Shown piece after piece: positions 55,523 to 64,000 of a DNA stretch of 64,000 nucleotides. The notes beneath the pieces are model-generated. The model did no database searches. It was not told where the DNA came from and was given only the letters and a program-made list of their open reading frames with translations. Both the position numbers and the translations under genes were made by a program. Location of the stretch: contig NZ_JAGJDY010000010.1 of the NCBI RefSeq assembly GCF_018100795.1, forward strand, positions 124,001-188,000, written 5' to 3'. The stretch comes from Alteromonas sp. MMG017 (GTDB taxonomy: Bacteria > Pseudomonadota > Gammaproteobacteria > Enterobacterales > Alteromonadaceae). Positions within the stretch are counted from its first letter, which is position 1. Each line of letters begins with the position of its first letter.

Positions 55523-58240
55523 TTATTCATCGTCTGCTGTCCATGTAGAGCCTACGCCCACATCAGATGCTTGAATGTAGTAAAGGCCTTTCGCACCAGC
55601 AATTGCCTGCGCACCGCTTCCGTCTGTTTCGATAAGCGTGCTCTCAGCAACTACAAATTCAGGCACTTCTTTGCCATTCCCAGCAGGGTCTTGGTCAATG
55701 GCGCCATCGGTATCAAACTCGCCATTTCCATCGATATTTCTAATATCTACCCAGTCATCAGAGGTATCACCCGACATGTAGCTGTCGCTAAAACCAAAGT
55801 TGTTGGTGAGGGTTGATTCTGTGTGGTTGATTAAGTCGCAGTCGTATTCGAAGGAATGGTCACTGAAACCACCGTCGGCATTAAGGTATAAACCTTCAGT
55901 CGAAGCGTCATTGTTTAAGCCATTGGCAATTAAGTTCGCGTCAAAGTCGATAACGAAAAACTGGTTACTAAGGCCGTATAGTGTTGTGGTTTCCGCTAAA
56001 TCATCACAATCATCAACACCTGCTTTTGAACCAATTTCAGTACTAAAGACGATAGGTTGTAGCGAGTTAAGTACCGTGTTGTTAGTTACGGTAAGCGATA
56101 GGTCGCCAGAACCGTCTAATACCGCTTGGTTACCAGAATTTGGAACGCCGCCGTCAGCTTGAGAGAATGGGTTTACCGTAAATACGATGCCGCCAGCCTC
56201 TTTGTTGCCAGAGCGAATACCCGCAATATAGTTGTTGGTAATGGTGTGGCCTAATGGCGTTACAAGAACACCACTTGGTCTTTCGCTAGAGCTTGCAATA
56301 TCGGTTGTACGGATAATGATGTTATCGCTAACCGTATTAAACCCACCGTCTTCTAGTGAAATACCACCACTAGCATCAACGATAGTGTTGCCTTTAATAG
56401 TGGCACCTGAGGTTTGAACTCGCATCAAGCGGCGGCCAGTAGTCACATTGTCAATCAAGTTATACTGAACCGTGAAGTTAGCCATGTCCGCTGAATCGTC
56501 GCCAGTAGTACTACCTAGGTTAAGCAGAAGAAGGCTAGAATTATCGAAGTTTTCATTCGGGCTTTCGCTAAACAAGTTGTATTGAATAATGTGGTCAGCA
56601 CCAGAAGAAGCTAGTTTAATAATAGAACCTTCTGCAGCCACTGAGCGGCCAGAGAAGGTGTTACGTTCAATAAGTGCGCCGCTACCTTTCACTACCATCC
56701 AATGGAAAGCGTCATCAGGGTAGTTCAATGAAGCTTGTTCATTACCCATGGTGTTTTGCGAGAAAACGAAGTTATCACCTTCAGAATAAATCATGGCTTC
56801 TTCGCCGCTATCACAAGTAGAGCCTGAAAGGGTATCGATATCGGTGAAGGTTAAGCCTGTTACCGCAGCGCCATCAGCCGAGCTTGCAACGTGAATACAA
56901 AAATCACCAGTAAAGGTAGGGGTTTCACCTTCAACCGCACGAAGTTCAATACCACTGGTTAATTCCAGCGCAGCCATACCTGTGTAGGTATTCGTATTTA
57001 AGCCGAGTACATCGCCATCAGCTAAGCTAACTAATGCAGATTCAAGCGCTGTAGCATCACCTACTACTTGGGTATAAACCACAGAATCTAACGCATCCGT
57101 TACTGTGTCAGTAAACGAATCGTTATCGGTATAAGCTGCACTCACTGAAATAATCGCGCCTGCATAAGCAGTTGGCGTAAAAGTTTTAGCGTTTGAGTCG
57201 GCAATTTCAACACCATCAGCTGACCAGGTGTAAACAACGTTCGCTTCATCAATGCCGTTATTATCAGTGATTTCAGCCGTTAGTGTGGCACTGGCCAAGT
57301 AAGGCGCAGTACCCATAATTTCGATACTACCCGCTTGGTCTACCGCAACGCTGGTAACTGGAATAGTGGGTGCAGATGTAATGTCTTCTTCAAAACCGTT
57401 GTCATCTACATAGGTGACTTTCACGGTGATCACTGTGCCAACCAATGAGGCACCTACCACGTAAGTACTGGCGGTTGCGCCATCAATGGCCGCATCATCA
57501 GCATACCACTGGTAAGAAATATCACCTGTTGCACCGTCTTCATCAGCAATTTCGGCGGTAAGCGTATTGCCTACTGTCGGCGTACCTGTAATAACAACTG
57601 CACCCTCAGAGTTAACTCGTGCCACTACATCCGTTGCCGCTGAAGTGACAGATTCACTAAAACCACGATCATCTTCGAATGTGGCATTAGCAGTTATGAC
57701 TGTGCCGAACTGAGCGTCGGTAAGTTCTAATTCTGCAGTAACTTCATCTTCTATTTGCGTATCGTCCGCGAACCATGCGTAAACGATAACCGCATTTTCA
57801 ATTCCATTTTCGTCAGCAACGGTGGCTGTTAACGTTGAACCTACAAGTGCGTCGCCACTCAGCGTAATTGTCGCATCTGACGCAATAGCCATTACATCGT
57901 CGGAAGGGTCACTGATGTGGGATTCATTAATGCCACCATCATCGGTATAAAGGCCTTGAACTGTAATTGGTGAACCAATCTGATCATCGGTGAGTGTGAA
58001 TGATGAAGAGTTAGCGCCTTCAATAGCAACACCGTCGGCGTACCAGTAATAGGTTACGGTGTCAGAAATACCATCAGGATCGCTTACGGTCGCACTTAAT
58101 GTTTCACCGCTTATTGCCGTCCCTGAAAGCACAATTGAACCCAATGTATTGGGATTGTTGTCTGAACTAACATCTGTACTAACGTTACAGCCTGTAATTG
58201 CTGCAGCAATGGCACAAAGTGCGAATGTTTTAAACTTCAT
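55523..58240 (-). CDS. Beta-helix lipoprotein with four Ig-like repeats
   Basis: A 905-residue lipoprotein (lipobox AITGC, Cys18). I chose the ATG at 58240 because an upstream start would put 17 charged residues before the signal. Four Ig-like repeats of 85-90 residues (about 34-384) share a pattern V-x-Y-x-W-x-A-D-G and a closing acidic turn. A right-handed beta-helix domain of chondroitinase-B/PL6 appearance follows (about 393-905; repeated N-x-I/F-x-N turns). I do not see the Lys/Arg pair of PL6 lyases in its usual setting, so it may be an alginate-binding protein or a divergent lyase. It is first in an operon with the TonB receptor. Confidence 0.8.
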   Translation of the reverse strand: MKFKTFALCAIAAAITGCNVSTDVSSDNNPNTLGSIVLSGTAISGETLSATVSDPDGISDTVTYYWYADGVAIEGANSSSFTLTDDQIGSPITVQGLYTDDGGINESHISDPSDDVMAIASDATITLSGDALVGSTLTATVADENGIENAVIVYAWFADDTQIEDEVTAELELTDAQFGTVITANATFEDDRGFSESVTSAATDVVARVNSEGAVVITGTPTVGNTLTAEIADEDGATGDISYQWYADDAAIDGATASTYVVGASLVGTVITVKVTYVDDNGFEEDITSAPTIPVTSVAVDQAGSIEIMGTAPYLASATLTAEITDNNGIDEANVVYTWSADGVEIADSNAKTFTPTAYAGAIISVSAAYTDNDSFTDTVTDALDSVVYTQVVGDATALESALVSLADGDVLGLNTNTYTGMAALELTSGIELRAVEGETPTFTGDFCIHVASSADGAAVTGLTFTDIDTLSGSTCDSGEEAMIYSEGDNFVFSQNTMGNEQASLNYPDDAFHWMVVKGSGALIERNTFSGRSVAAEGSIIKLASSGADHIIQYNLFSESPNENFDNSSLLLLNLGSTTGDDSADMANFTVQYNLIDNVTTGRRLMRVQTSGATIKGNTIVDASGGISLEDGGFNTVSDNIIIRTTDIASSSERPSGVLVTPLGHTITNNYIAGIRSGNKEAGGIVFTVNPFSQADGGVPNSGNQAVLDGSGDLSLTVTNNTVLNSLQPIVFSTEIGSKAGVDDCDDLAETTTLYGLSNQFFVIDFDANLIANGLNNDASTEGLYLNADGGFSDHSFEYDCDLINHTESTLTNNFGFSDSYMSGDTSDDWVDIRNIDGNGEFDTDGAIDQDPAGNGKEVPEFVVAESTLIETDGSGAQAIAGAKGLYYIQASDVGVGSTWTADDE

Positions 58241-58296
58241 AATGGCTCTATTCTCCGAGTGATTGGTTTTGGTTATTAAGTAGCGAACCACACCAT

Positions 58297-58332
58297 ATTA
58301 TTACCAAATTAAAGAGTTATAGGTTACCAATT
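58297..58332. promoter_or_regulatory. Two ACCAA-type elements, candidate GntR operators
   Basis: ATTATTACCAAA (58297-58308) and TTACCAATT (58324-58332, within AGGTTACCAATT) lie 57-92 bp upstream of the beta-helix lipoprotein gene. They resemble the AAATTGGTATACCAATTT-type half sites known for UxuR/ExuR regulators of the same family as the local GntR protein. Confidence 0.4.
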
Positions 58333-58492
58333 GAAATTACATTAAGACAACATTGTTAACCTGTCGGCACATATAACCACAATAAAATAACTTTTACCAC
58401 CATTATCATGCCATTGCGATAACATTTAATTCACAAAGATGTTTCTAGATCTTGCTGACAGGGCTAGCAACTTTTGACCAATGGTGAACACA

Positions 58493-58506
58493 TTGTTATT
58501 ACCAAT
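58493..58506. promoter_or_regulatory. TTGTTATTACCAAT element, candidate GntR operator
   Basis: TTGTTATTACCAAT differs by one base from the element at 63662 (TTGATATTACCAA) upstream of the PL6 lyase. It lies about 250 bp before the lipoprotein gene start. Imperfect inverted symmetry TTG...CAA. Confidence 0.4.
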
Positions 58507-58676
58507 TTATTTTTACGGTGAATGTTGGGTATAAAGCGTCAAGATACACTCGCGAAGAAGTACTAAAAGTAAGGCATGGTGCCATGTGGAGTAGAGTTAA
58601 GAAGAGTTGAATTGAGCAGAACGAAGTGAAAAAGGGACATCATTAGGGTTAATAATACGAGCTTGATTACCCCTTT

Positions 58677-59678
58677 TTAATGTTGATTCTCTAGATGATA
58701 AAAGGTGGCTTGTACGTAATCTTTATCCGAACCACTATTGTTTTGATTATAAACACCCGCTTTAAAATACATATACTGGTTGTTTTTGTTATAACCACTT
58801 TTGCTCATATCAAAGCTTTTGGTTAGGTTTGATTTACCCTCACGGATTAAGGTCACAAATAAGATGTCGTTTTGTACCGTAATCTTATAACTAAACTTTT
58901 CGTTAAGGGCTATCCCCTCTTCAGGATTTTCTAACGTATGAGAGCGACTTCCCACCATGTTGACCCATACATCATCGCCACCGTTAATTTCATGGGCAAA
59001 GTAGATTGAGCCGTTGTCATTGCCAGGTAACTTGCGGAAATAGAGTCTAATGGGTTCGTCATCAGTCGCATGAATTTGCCCTATAATAACTCGACCAACT
59101 TTGTTCTTGTCTCCGGTAGTAGAAACGCGATTTACCGCAAGAGTTGCTTCTAGACTGCCTTCCACTGCTCCCGCTTTTCGCTTAACTGAACCGTGCGCCG
59201 AGCTAAACACCCAATTGTTCTTCGTGACACCTTTGGTCTTAAAACGTGTATTACCCCTGCGCAGCATTTCTCGTAATTCAGTTCGTGCGTACTTGGTATT
59301 TTTGGATGTTTTTGCCCCAGCATTAGGGCAGGCAAATACCATTCCCCCGTCTGTAGCTGTGTAAAAAAGCGGCTTCAATGAAAAACTATCGCTTAACGCT
59401 TTTTCATAAATGATGTCGGCTTTTAAATCTTTATTTAAATCGGTAGGGAGGCTAAGAGTCCAACTTAATAAATCAAAATTCTCATTGGGAGATTTTGAAG
59501 GGTCAAGTGAATTAAAATCACCAAGCAACTCCCCTTGGGGAAGTGCTTGATGTGATTCAGGAAGTGTATGGGTAGCCGCCAAACTTTCAGCTAGTGAAGT
59601 ATTAGCAGCCACGGTGTTCGCCAGTGTTAATGTAGTAAAAACTACACTGCCTATTAACACTTTTGCTATTGCCGCCAT
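58677..59678 (-). CDS. Alginate lyase PL7, single-domain exported enzyme
   Basis: A 333-residue enzyme with signal peptide (cut near residue 25, VAA-NTS) and a PL7 jelly-roll domain (about 65-330). It shows the three family blocks RTELREML (Arg), GQIHATDD (Gln and His of the catalytic set, QIH type) and YFKAGVYNQN (Tyr). It shares long segments with the CBM32-bearing PL7 at 50814 (RLYFRKLPGN, YFAHE), so the two probably arose by duplication; this copy lacks the binding domain and lipobox. It is the last gene of the PL6-MFS-PL7 operon, 45 bp after the transporter. Confidence 0.92.
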   Translation of the reverse strand: MAAIAKVLIGSVVFTTLTLANTVAANTSLAESLAATHTLPESHQALPQGELLGDFNSLDPSKSPNENFDLLSWTLSLPTDLNKDLKADIIYEKALSDSFSLKPLFYTATDGGMVFACPNAGAKTSKNTKYARTELREMLRRGNTRFKTKGVTKNNWVFSSAHGSVKRKAGAVEGSLEATLAVNRVSTTGDKNKVGRVIIGQIHATDDEPIRLYFRKLPGNDNGSIYFAHEINGGDDVWVNMVGSRSHTLENPEEGIALNEKFSYKITVQNDILFVTLIREGKSNLTKSFDMSKSGYNKNNQYMYFKAGVYNQNNSGSDKDYVQATFYHLENQH

Positions 59679-59723
59679 AAACGCTACCTACCCTATTTAC
59701 AAAGCCATAGAGCTAAGCGATTA

Positions 59724-61019
59724 CTATCGCTTAGCTTCAACCGGTTCAATTTTAGGGCATAGAACCCAAATACTTAGTACAGCAACGATGGCAAGTGCCG
59801 CACCAATAACAAAGACCACTGTGTAACTACCGTCAGCAGTTAACGAAGGTACTGCGTATATCAAAAGTCCTGCCGCTAGTTTGGCCGCCATACCCGCAAA
59901 GCCAGCCAATGTCCCCACCGACTTACCGCCGAATAAATCGCTAGGCAAGGTTTGTACGTTTCCAATTGCCGTTTGAAAGCCAAATAGAATAGTGGCCATA
60001 ATTAATACAGCAGCAACTTCACTGTTCGGGTTAGATAACATCAACAATGCTGGCAACATGATTAAGCAACCCAGTGTAATCACTAACTTACGCGCTTTGT
60101 TTACTGACCAACCTGCTCCCAGTCTGTTTTGCGCAAGCAGTCCGCCGAACCAAGCACCTAACATGGCACCTACATAAGGAACCCAACCATAAATAGCCAA
60201 GCCCTTCACATCCATGGCATAAACTTCTACCAAATAGGTGGGGATCCAAACAATAAATAGCCACCAAATAGGGTCGATTGCCGCAGTGGCGATAATCACG
60301 CCCCAGCTCTGTTTGTGTGATAACAACTGCCCAGTGGTAGGCGTGTATTCAGCAATAGCGCTGCCATCGGCATTGGTCGCTTCGTTTCTTTGGCCGGTAA
60401 GGATGTACTCTCTTTCTTCATCGGTGATCCAAGGGTGTGAGCCTGGTGGCGATTTAACCACAATGATCCAAGGAATAAGCCAAAGTAGACCGGTACAACC
60501 CACTATTACGAAGATGGCTTTCCAACTGAAAAATAAGGCAAGGTAAGCAATCAGAGGAATAGAAATAATGCCGCCAATGGCTGCACCAGAGTTAAATATA
60601 CCTTGAGCTAAAGCACGCTCTTTAGTGGGAAACCACTCGGCGTTAGCTTTTGCTGCGCCTGGCCAGTTTCCTGCTTCTGAAACACCTAAGATGGCGCGGA
60701 ACACACTGAAGGTTAATATGCCTTGTGCAAAAGCATGCAGCACGGTAGCAATAGACCAAATACCAATAGAAAGAACAAAACCTATGCGTGTGCCTACCCA
60801 GTCAAACACCTTACCGAATATAGCTTGGCCGAAGGCATAGGAAAAAAGAAATACAATACTAATAATACCGTACACTTCTTTTAATTCGGCATCCGTTTTA
60901 TTGGGGTAAATCTCCTTTCCCATAAACGGCCACAATACACTAAGCGATTGTCTATCTATGTAGTTAATCACTGTTGCCAGTGCAACCAGTGCAATTACCC
61001 ACCATCTCAAATTCTTCAT
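59724..61019 (-). CDS. MFS transporter, hexuronate/alginate-monomer type
   Basis: A 431-residue, 12-helix permease of the anion:cation symporter branch (ExuT-like): NYIDRQSLSVLWP in helix 1, the DWVGTRIGF loop and GVSEAGNWPGAAKANAEWFP in helices 4-5. Members carry hexuronates and, in alginate degraders, the monomer 4-deoxy-erythro-hexoseulose uronate. It stands between PL6 and PL7 lyase genes in one operon (gaps 75 and 45 bp), which supports an alginate product as substrate (inference). Confidence 0.88.
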   Translation of the reverse strand: MKNLRWWVIALVALATVINYIDRQSLSVLWPFMGKEIYPNKTDAELKEVYGIISIVFLFSYAFGQAIFGKVFDWVGTRIGFVLSIGIWSIATVLHAFAQGILTFSVFRAILGVSEAGNWPGAAKANAEWFPTKERALAQGIFNSGAAIGGIISIPLIAYLALFFSWKAIFVIVGCTGLLWLIPWIIVVKSPPGSHPWITDEEREYILTGQRNEATNADGSAIAEYTPTTGQLLSHKQSWGVIIATAAIDPIWWLFIVWIPTYLVEVYAMDVKGLAIYGWVPYVGAMLGAWFGGLLAQNRLGAGWSVNKARKLVITLGCLIMLPALLMLSNPNSEVAAVLIMATILFGFQTAIGNVQTLPSDLFGGKSVGTLAGFAGMAAKLAAGLLIYAVPSLTADGSYTVVFVIGAALAIVAVLSIWVLCPKIEPVEAKR

Positions 61020-61094
61020 GTTACTACCTTACCTAATATTACTTTGTCGTCATTTTTATAAAACGTACTGTCTAAAGCGTTAGCCCGCAGGGTG

Positions 61095-63416
61095 TCACTT
61101 CGACTGGTTCCCTTTTAACGTTGCCGTTGATGCCCCTTTAGTAAAGGTTTCGGTCACTTCAGGAAGTGGCGTAGAATCAAAGGTGTTATTAAGAATTTGA
61201 GTTTGTGGCTCACCTACCGTGTGATCGATAGTTACAAGCTTGCTATCTACAAACGTATTGCCACTAATTAGGCTTTGTTGCACACCCAGTAGGAAAATAG
61301 AAGACTTAGATTTGTTGCGCTTCCCCTTTCCAACATTAGTGATATCACTATCCGTCAAGGTGAAGTGCGGGCCAAAGGTACTTTCATCTGTGCCGCCGCG
61401 ATAAATTTTTGCAATGGCACCTTCAATGTTCGAAAAAGTAGAGTTTTTGATGGTGACGTATTCGGCATTGTAAATGCCTAAATCATCTTGCTCTTTATCT
61501 AGTCGCAATACGTCACCCGTGATGTTTTCAAATACACTGTCAGTAATGTCGATGTTATCGGCTAAGCTTCTGTAACCCGCATCGAATACATGAGAGGAAT
61601 GGTTCACGTTTAAATCGGTAATGTGCGTATTGTGAATGGCAAGCTTATGATTAAACAAAGTAGGCAACTTAGTGTTGCGGATAAGTACATTGCCCGCACT
61701 GTCAGGCGATTTTTTACCTGATATATTTAGCCCATCCAGTTTCAAGCTTCCCCCATCTTCAATTTCAATCATTAAAGAACGCATGGGGTACAGGGTAACT
61801 GAGCGCGGTGACTCTGCTTTAAGTGTTACTACGCTTTTAACCTGCATCTGTTTGTTTAGCGAGTAACTTCCGGCTTTAAGCAGTATCGTACTTCCGCTTT
61901 CTGCTTCGGCCACAGCACGGTAAAGCTCATCAGCAGAACTTACGCTAACAGTTTTACCAGAATCAAATTCTATAGGTAAACCTGCTTTCTCATACCAGTT
62001 TACGCCTGTGTCTTCTTTTAGCGTTGGGTTTAAAGATGCGGGTGCGCCAACCTCTAATTGCTGCGCTTGTTTACTTTGCAACAACCCGTTTTCGCCTCGT
62101 ACTAATTCGATATTTTTAACATCGAAGCCTTCCGCTAGTTCATCTTGCGGTAATTGGCTTGCAAGGTTATTTTTGAAACTAATTCCTGACACATCGTCAA
62201 AAATTTTAAATGGATTTTCACCGCTATTATTTATCACTAAGTTTTTCGCGAAGCTGCTATTAATAGGCGTCGCCGAGCGTTCTGCGTCACTACCCGCTGC
62301 TAGGTTGATATTATCCAAGTTCACCAAGGTATTGTTATCAATTTTGGCGTTTTTAACTTGATGGTAGCGGTTAATAGATGAATTCGGCACACCATTCATA
62401 ACGGTAAAACCACCGCCAAACCTTATGCCTGTTAACCCTTCCATGTAGTTATTACGAACCGTTTGGTCGGCATTGATAATACGGATACCACCGGTGTGGT
62501 GTTTGCCGTTACCAAAGAACACATTCCCTTCCACTAGGTTTCCATTGCCGTGGCGAAGGGTAAGCGTACCTCTGCTTTCAAAAAATACGTTATTTAAAAA
62601 TTGGTTCTTGCCCGATTTATTCGAAATGATTTCTACTTCGCCGTTACATCTGTCGAAATAGTTATTTTCAACAATGGTAAATGAGTCACTTAATGAATAC
62701 TTACTGGTACCTATGCGAAGGGTTTCACCACCATTAGAGCCCAAAATTGGACGAGGGCCAAAGTAGTTATGATCGATACGATGATGATTTTGTTGGCTAT
62801 CTTCCGTATTCAAGCGTACCGCCATTGTGACGCCCGCATTACTTTTCCCTTCTAGATGACTGTGGTCGAAGCGGTTGTGCTTACCGTACATCACAACCCA
62901 TTTATCAGAGTTGAATTTATCTGGATTACTGAACCCATCAATAACCACTTGAGTAACCCTGGAATGGTAAGCAAGGTTATCGTCGTTCTCTTTAAATGAT
63001 ACCACTTCACCGGTAGGACTATATCCGTCTTTAAATACTAAGCCCTCTACGACAAGATACTCACCTGCTAGTCGAAGGTTAGATAACCCTGACAAGACGA
63101 CACCACCGTTAGTTTGCGCTTTTAGTGTAATGGGCTTTTCTGGTGTACCGACACCTTTAAATAAAATTTCAAAATTTTCCCAAACGCCATCAGCAAGTAC
63201 AATGGTATCACCCGCTTTTAACGACTCAGCTTGTTTGAGAAATTGCTCTTTGTCGGCAACTAAAATGCCATCTGATTGAGATACTTGTAACGAAGGATTG
63301 GAAATATCGGCGCTGTCTTCTTTTACACCAGCTTGTGAGGAAGTTGAATTACAGCCGGCAACAAAAAGTAGGCTACAAGTGACTAAAACAGGAACAGAAA
63401 ACACACTAGCATTCAT
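61095..63416 (-). CDS. Alginate lyase PL6, AlyGC-like lipoprotein
   Basis: A 773-residue lipoprotein (lipobox FVAGC, Cys22) with two parallel beta-helix domains (about 45-460 and 495-760). Its active-site pattern matches AlyGC at a constant offset of 47: Asn228, Glu260 and Glu262 (calcium ligands), catalytic Lys267 in IISNKSGKN and Arg288 in TLTLRHGNG (AlyGC Asn181, Glu213, Glu215, Lys220, Arg241). AlyGC-type enzymes act on alginate, mainly exolytically on poly-guluronate, using calcium. It is the first gene of the operon with MFS and PL7 genes; ACCAA elements lie upstream. Confidence 0.93.
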   Translation of the reverse strand: MNASVFSVPVLVTCSLLFVAGCNSTSSQAGVKEDSADISNPSLQVSQSDGILVADKEQFLKQAESLKAGDTIVLADGVWENFEILFKGVGTPEKPITLKAQTNGGVVLSGLSNLRLAGEYLVVEGLVFKDGYSPTGEVVSFKENDDNLAYHSRVTQVVIDGFSNPDKFNSDKWVVMYGKHNRFDHSHLEGKSNAGVTMAVRLNTEDSQQNHHRIDHNYFGPRPILGSNGGETLRIGTSKYSLSDSFTIVENNYFDRCNGEVEIISNKSGKNQFLNNVFFESRGTLTLRHGNGNLVEGNVFFGNGKHHTGGIRIINADQTVRNNYMEGLTGIRFGGGFTVMNGVPNSSINRYHQVKNAKIDNNTLVNLDNINLAAGSDAERSATPINSSFAKNLVINNSGENPFKIFDDVSGISFKNNLASQLPQDELAEGFDVKNIELVRGENGLLQSKQAQQLEVGAPASLNPTLKEDTGVNWYEKAGLPIEFDSGKTVSVSSADELYRAVAEAESGSTILLKAGSYSLNKQMQVKSVVTLKAESPRSVTLYPMRSLMIEIEDGGSLKLDGLNISGKKSPDSAGNVLIRNTKLPTLFNHKLAIHNTHITDLNVNHSSHVFDAGYRSLADNIDITDSVFENITGDVLRLDKEQDDLGIYNAEYVTIKNSTFSNIEGAIAKIYRGGTDESTFGPHFTLTDSDITNVGKGKRNKSKSSIFLLGVQQSLISGNTFVDSKLVTIDHTVGEPQTQILNNTFDSTPLPEVTETFTKGASTATLKGNQSK

Positions 63417-63640
63417 GCAAACAACCTAAGTTATCTGAAAGACGACAATCGCCTTTATATGATTAAAGAAGGGGCTCTTCAACACTTAACACTTGCATGA
63501 AGCATAGCAGCGATATCAAATAATGAGGTGCTGATTAGCGTCATACCAAAAGTCAAAAATGTTTCAACTTGAGCCGAAAGATACTAGGTATCAATGTAAC
63601 CAACCCCACAACACAATGTCAACCAGTTGTTAACTTTCTA

Positions 63641-63674
63641 TATTACCAATTAATATACCTATTGATATTACCAA
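63641..63674. promoter_or_regulatory. Paired ACCAA-type elements upstream of the PL6 gene, candidate GntR operators
   Basis: TATTACCAATTA (63641-63652) and TTGATATTACCAA (63662-63674) stand about 20 bp apart, some 230-260 bp upstream of the PL6 start. The same octamer ATTACCAA recurs upstream of the other alginate operon. Confidence 0.45.
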
Positions 63675-63742
63675 ACTTCAAGGTAAGTATAAGATCATGA
63701 TTTAATGAGATTATATTAACTTCGCCTTTGTAAACCAGGCAA

Positions 63743-63774
63743 AAATAAAAGCCTCTCGGAGGAGGCTTTTATTT
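63743..63774 (-). terminator. Terminator of the SDR gene
   Basis: AAATAAAAGCCTC and GAGGCTTTTATTT form a 13-bp perfect stem with a six-base loop; a T-run follows on the minus strand. It lies 56 bp after the SDR stop. Confidence 0.85.
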
Positions 63775-63829
63775 AACTATCGGTAATAATTTATCAACAT
63801 CTTCGTTGATAGAGTTTAGTTATTAACTG

Positions 63830-64000
63830 TTAAGAGAAAAGCAAGCCACCGTTAATATCCACATTATTGCCGGTCATATAAGACGCATCATCACACGCTA
63901 AAAATGCCACCAGCTTTGCGACTTCTTCAGATGTACCTTCTCGCTTAATACAGGTGGCCCCTGCTACATTTGAGCGTACATTGTCTGGAGTGAAAGTGTC
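63830..64000 (-). CDS. C-terminal end of an SDR-family oxidoreductase (partial)
   Basis: The last 56 codons of a gene running off the window edge. The sequence [20 protein letters not shown] followed by [12 protein letters not shown] is the typical SDR C-terminus after the catalytic Tyr-Lys, ending in LLFS. In alginate loci an SDR often reduces the monomer DEH to 2-keto-3-deoxygluconate; that role fits the neighbours but cannot be confirmed from the tail. Confidence 0.85.
   Translation of the reverse strand, partial: DTFTPDNVRSNVAGATCIKREGTSEEVAKLVAFLACDDASYMTGNNVDINGGLLFS

Larger units (their letters stand above)
58241..58676. other. Intergenic region upstream of the beta-helix/TonB operon
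   Basis: About 435 bp with no supported gene, the promoter region of the lipoprotein/TonB-receptor operon. It holds three ACCAA-type elements (58297-58308, 58324-58332, 58493-58506). Confidence 0.55.
63417..63829. other. Intergenic region upstream of the PL6 operon
   Basis: About 410 bp with no supported gene. It carries the PL6 operon promoter, two ACCAA elements (63641-63652 and 63662-63674) and the terminator of the SDR gene (63743-63774). Confidence 0.6.

Noticed and set aside
63743..63774. GCCTC/GGAGG hairpin near the PL6 gene resembling the alcohol element
   Set aside because: The long stem with a T-run marks it as a terminator of the SDR gene, and the neighbours are alginate genes.

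Overview
The window looks like chromosome of a marine gammaproteobacterium of the Alteromonas/Glaciecola type. The inference rests on gene content: TonB-dependent receptors, an alginate-degradation locus with PL6 and PL7 lyases, a pqqABCDE(F) cluster with an alcohol-oxidation module, and moderate GC. I see no rRNA, tRNA, IS element, prophage or CRISPR array.

Layout. (1) 1-7699, minus strand: a tight operon encoding an exported TPR-CHAT protease-like protein, an ECF sigma factor, a membrane anti-sigma-like protein, two lipoproteins and the first codons of another gene. (2) 7852-11449: an M24 peptidase, a histidine kinase and a divergent BLUF blue-light sensor. (3) 11521-18026, minus: a polyol-type ABC importer (ATPase, two permeases, binding protein) with a HAD phosphatase and an outer-membrane porin. 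(4) 18686-37066: a PQQ/alcohol-oxidation island with cytochrome c-550, a quinoprotein alcohol dehydrogenase carrying the Asp pair of lanthanide-dependent enzymes, a MxaJ/XoxJ-like binding protein, a PQQ-associated ABC system, an M17 aminopeptidase, pqqA-B-C-D-E plus a short PqqF-like M16 peptidase, a TonB receptor with an aspartate-run loop, and a porin. (5) 37165-48159: a SHOCT protein and the regulatory half: an ErbR/AgmR-like response regulator, NahK/ErcS'-like hybrid kinase, NosP-like FIST protein, NosR-like polyferredoxin, aldehyde dehydrogenase and a second kinase/regulator pair. (6) 48331-49155: an alpha/beta hydrolase with an Asp nucleophile. (7) 49843-64000: an alginate locus with a FadR-type GntR regulator, two PL7 lyases, a PL6 lyase, a beta-helix lipoprotein with Ig-like repeats, a TonB receptor, an MFS sugar-acid transporter and the end of an SDR oxidoreductase.

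How it fits together. A near-palindromic element of the form CCTCC-TTTA-GGAGG occurs in six intergenic regions, 60-125 bp upstream of the cytochrome, the alcohol dehydrogenase, the divergent binding-protein genes, pqqA, the TonB receptor and the aldehyde dehydrogenase operon. I did not find it in other gaps of the window. It ties the TonB receptor and the NosR-NosP-NahK block to quinoprotein alcohol oxidation. Alcohol would be oxidised in the periplasm by the PQQ enzyme with electrons to cytochrome c-550, and the aldehyde by the cytoplasmic dehydrogenase. The alginate genes share a different repeated element (ATTACCAA) that may be the GntR operator. The least familiar part is the exported CHAT protein in an operon with an ECF sigma/anti-sigma pair, which suggests protease-controlled envelope signalling.
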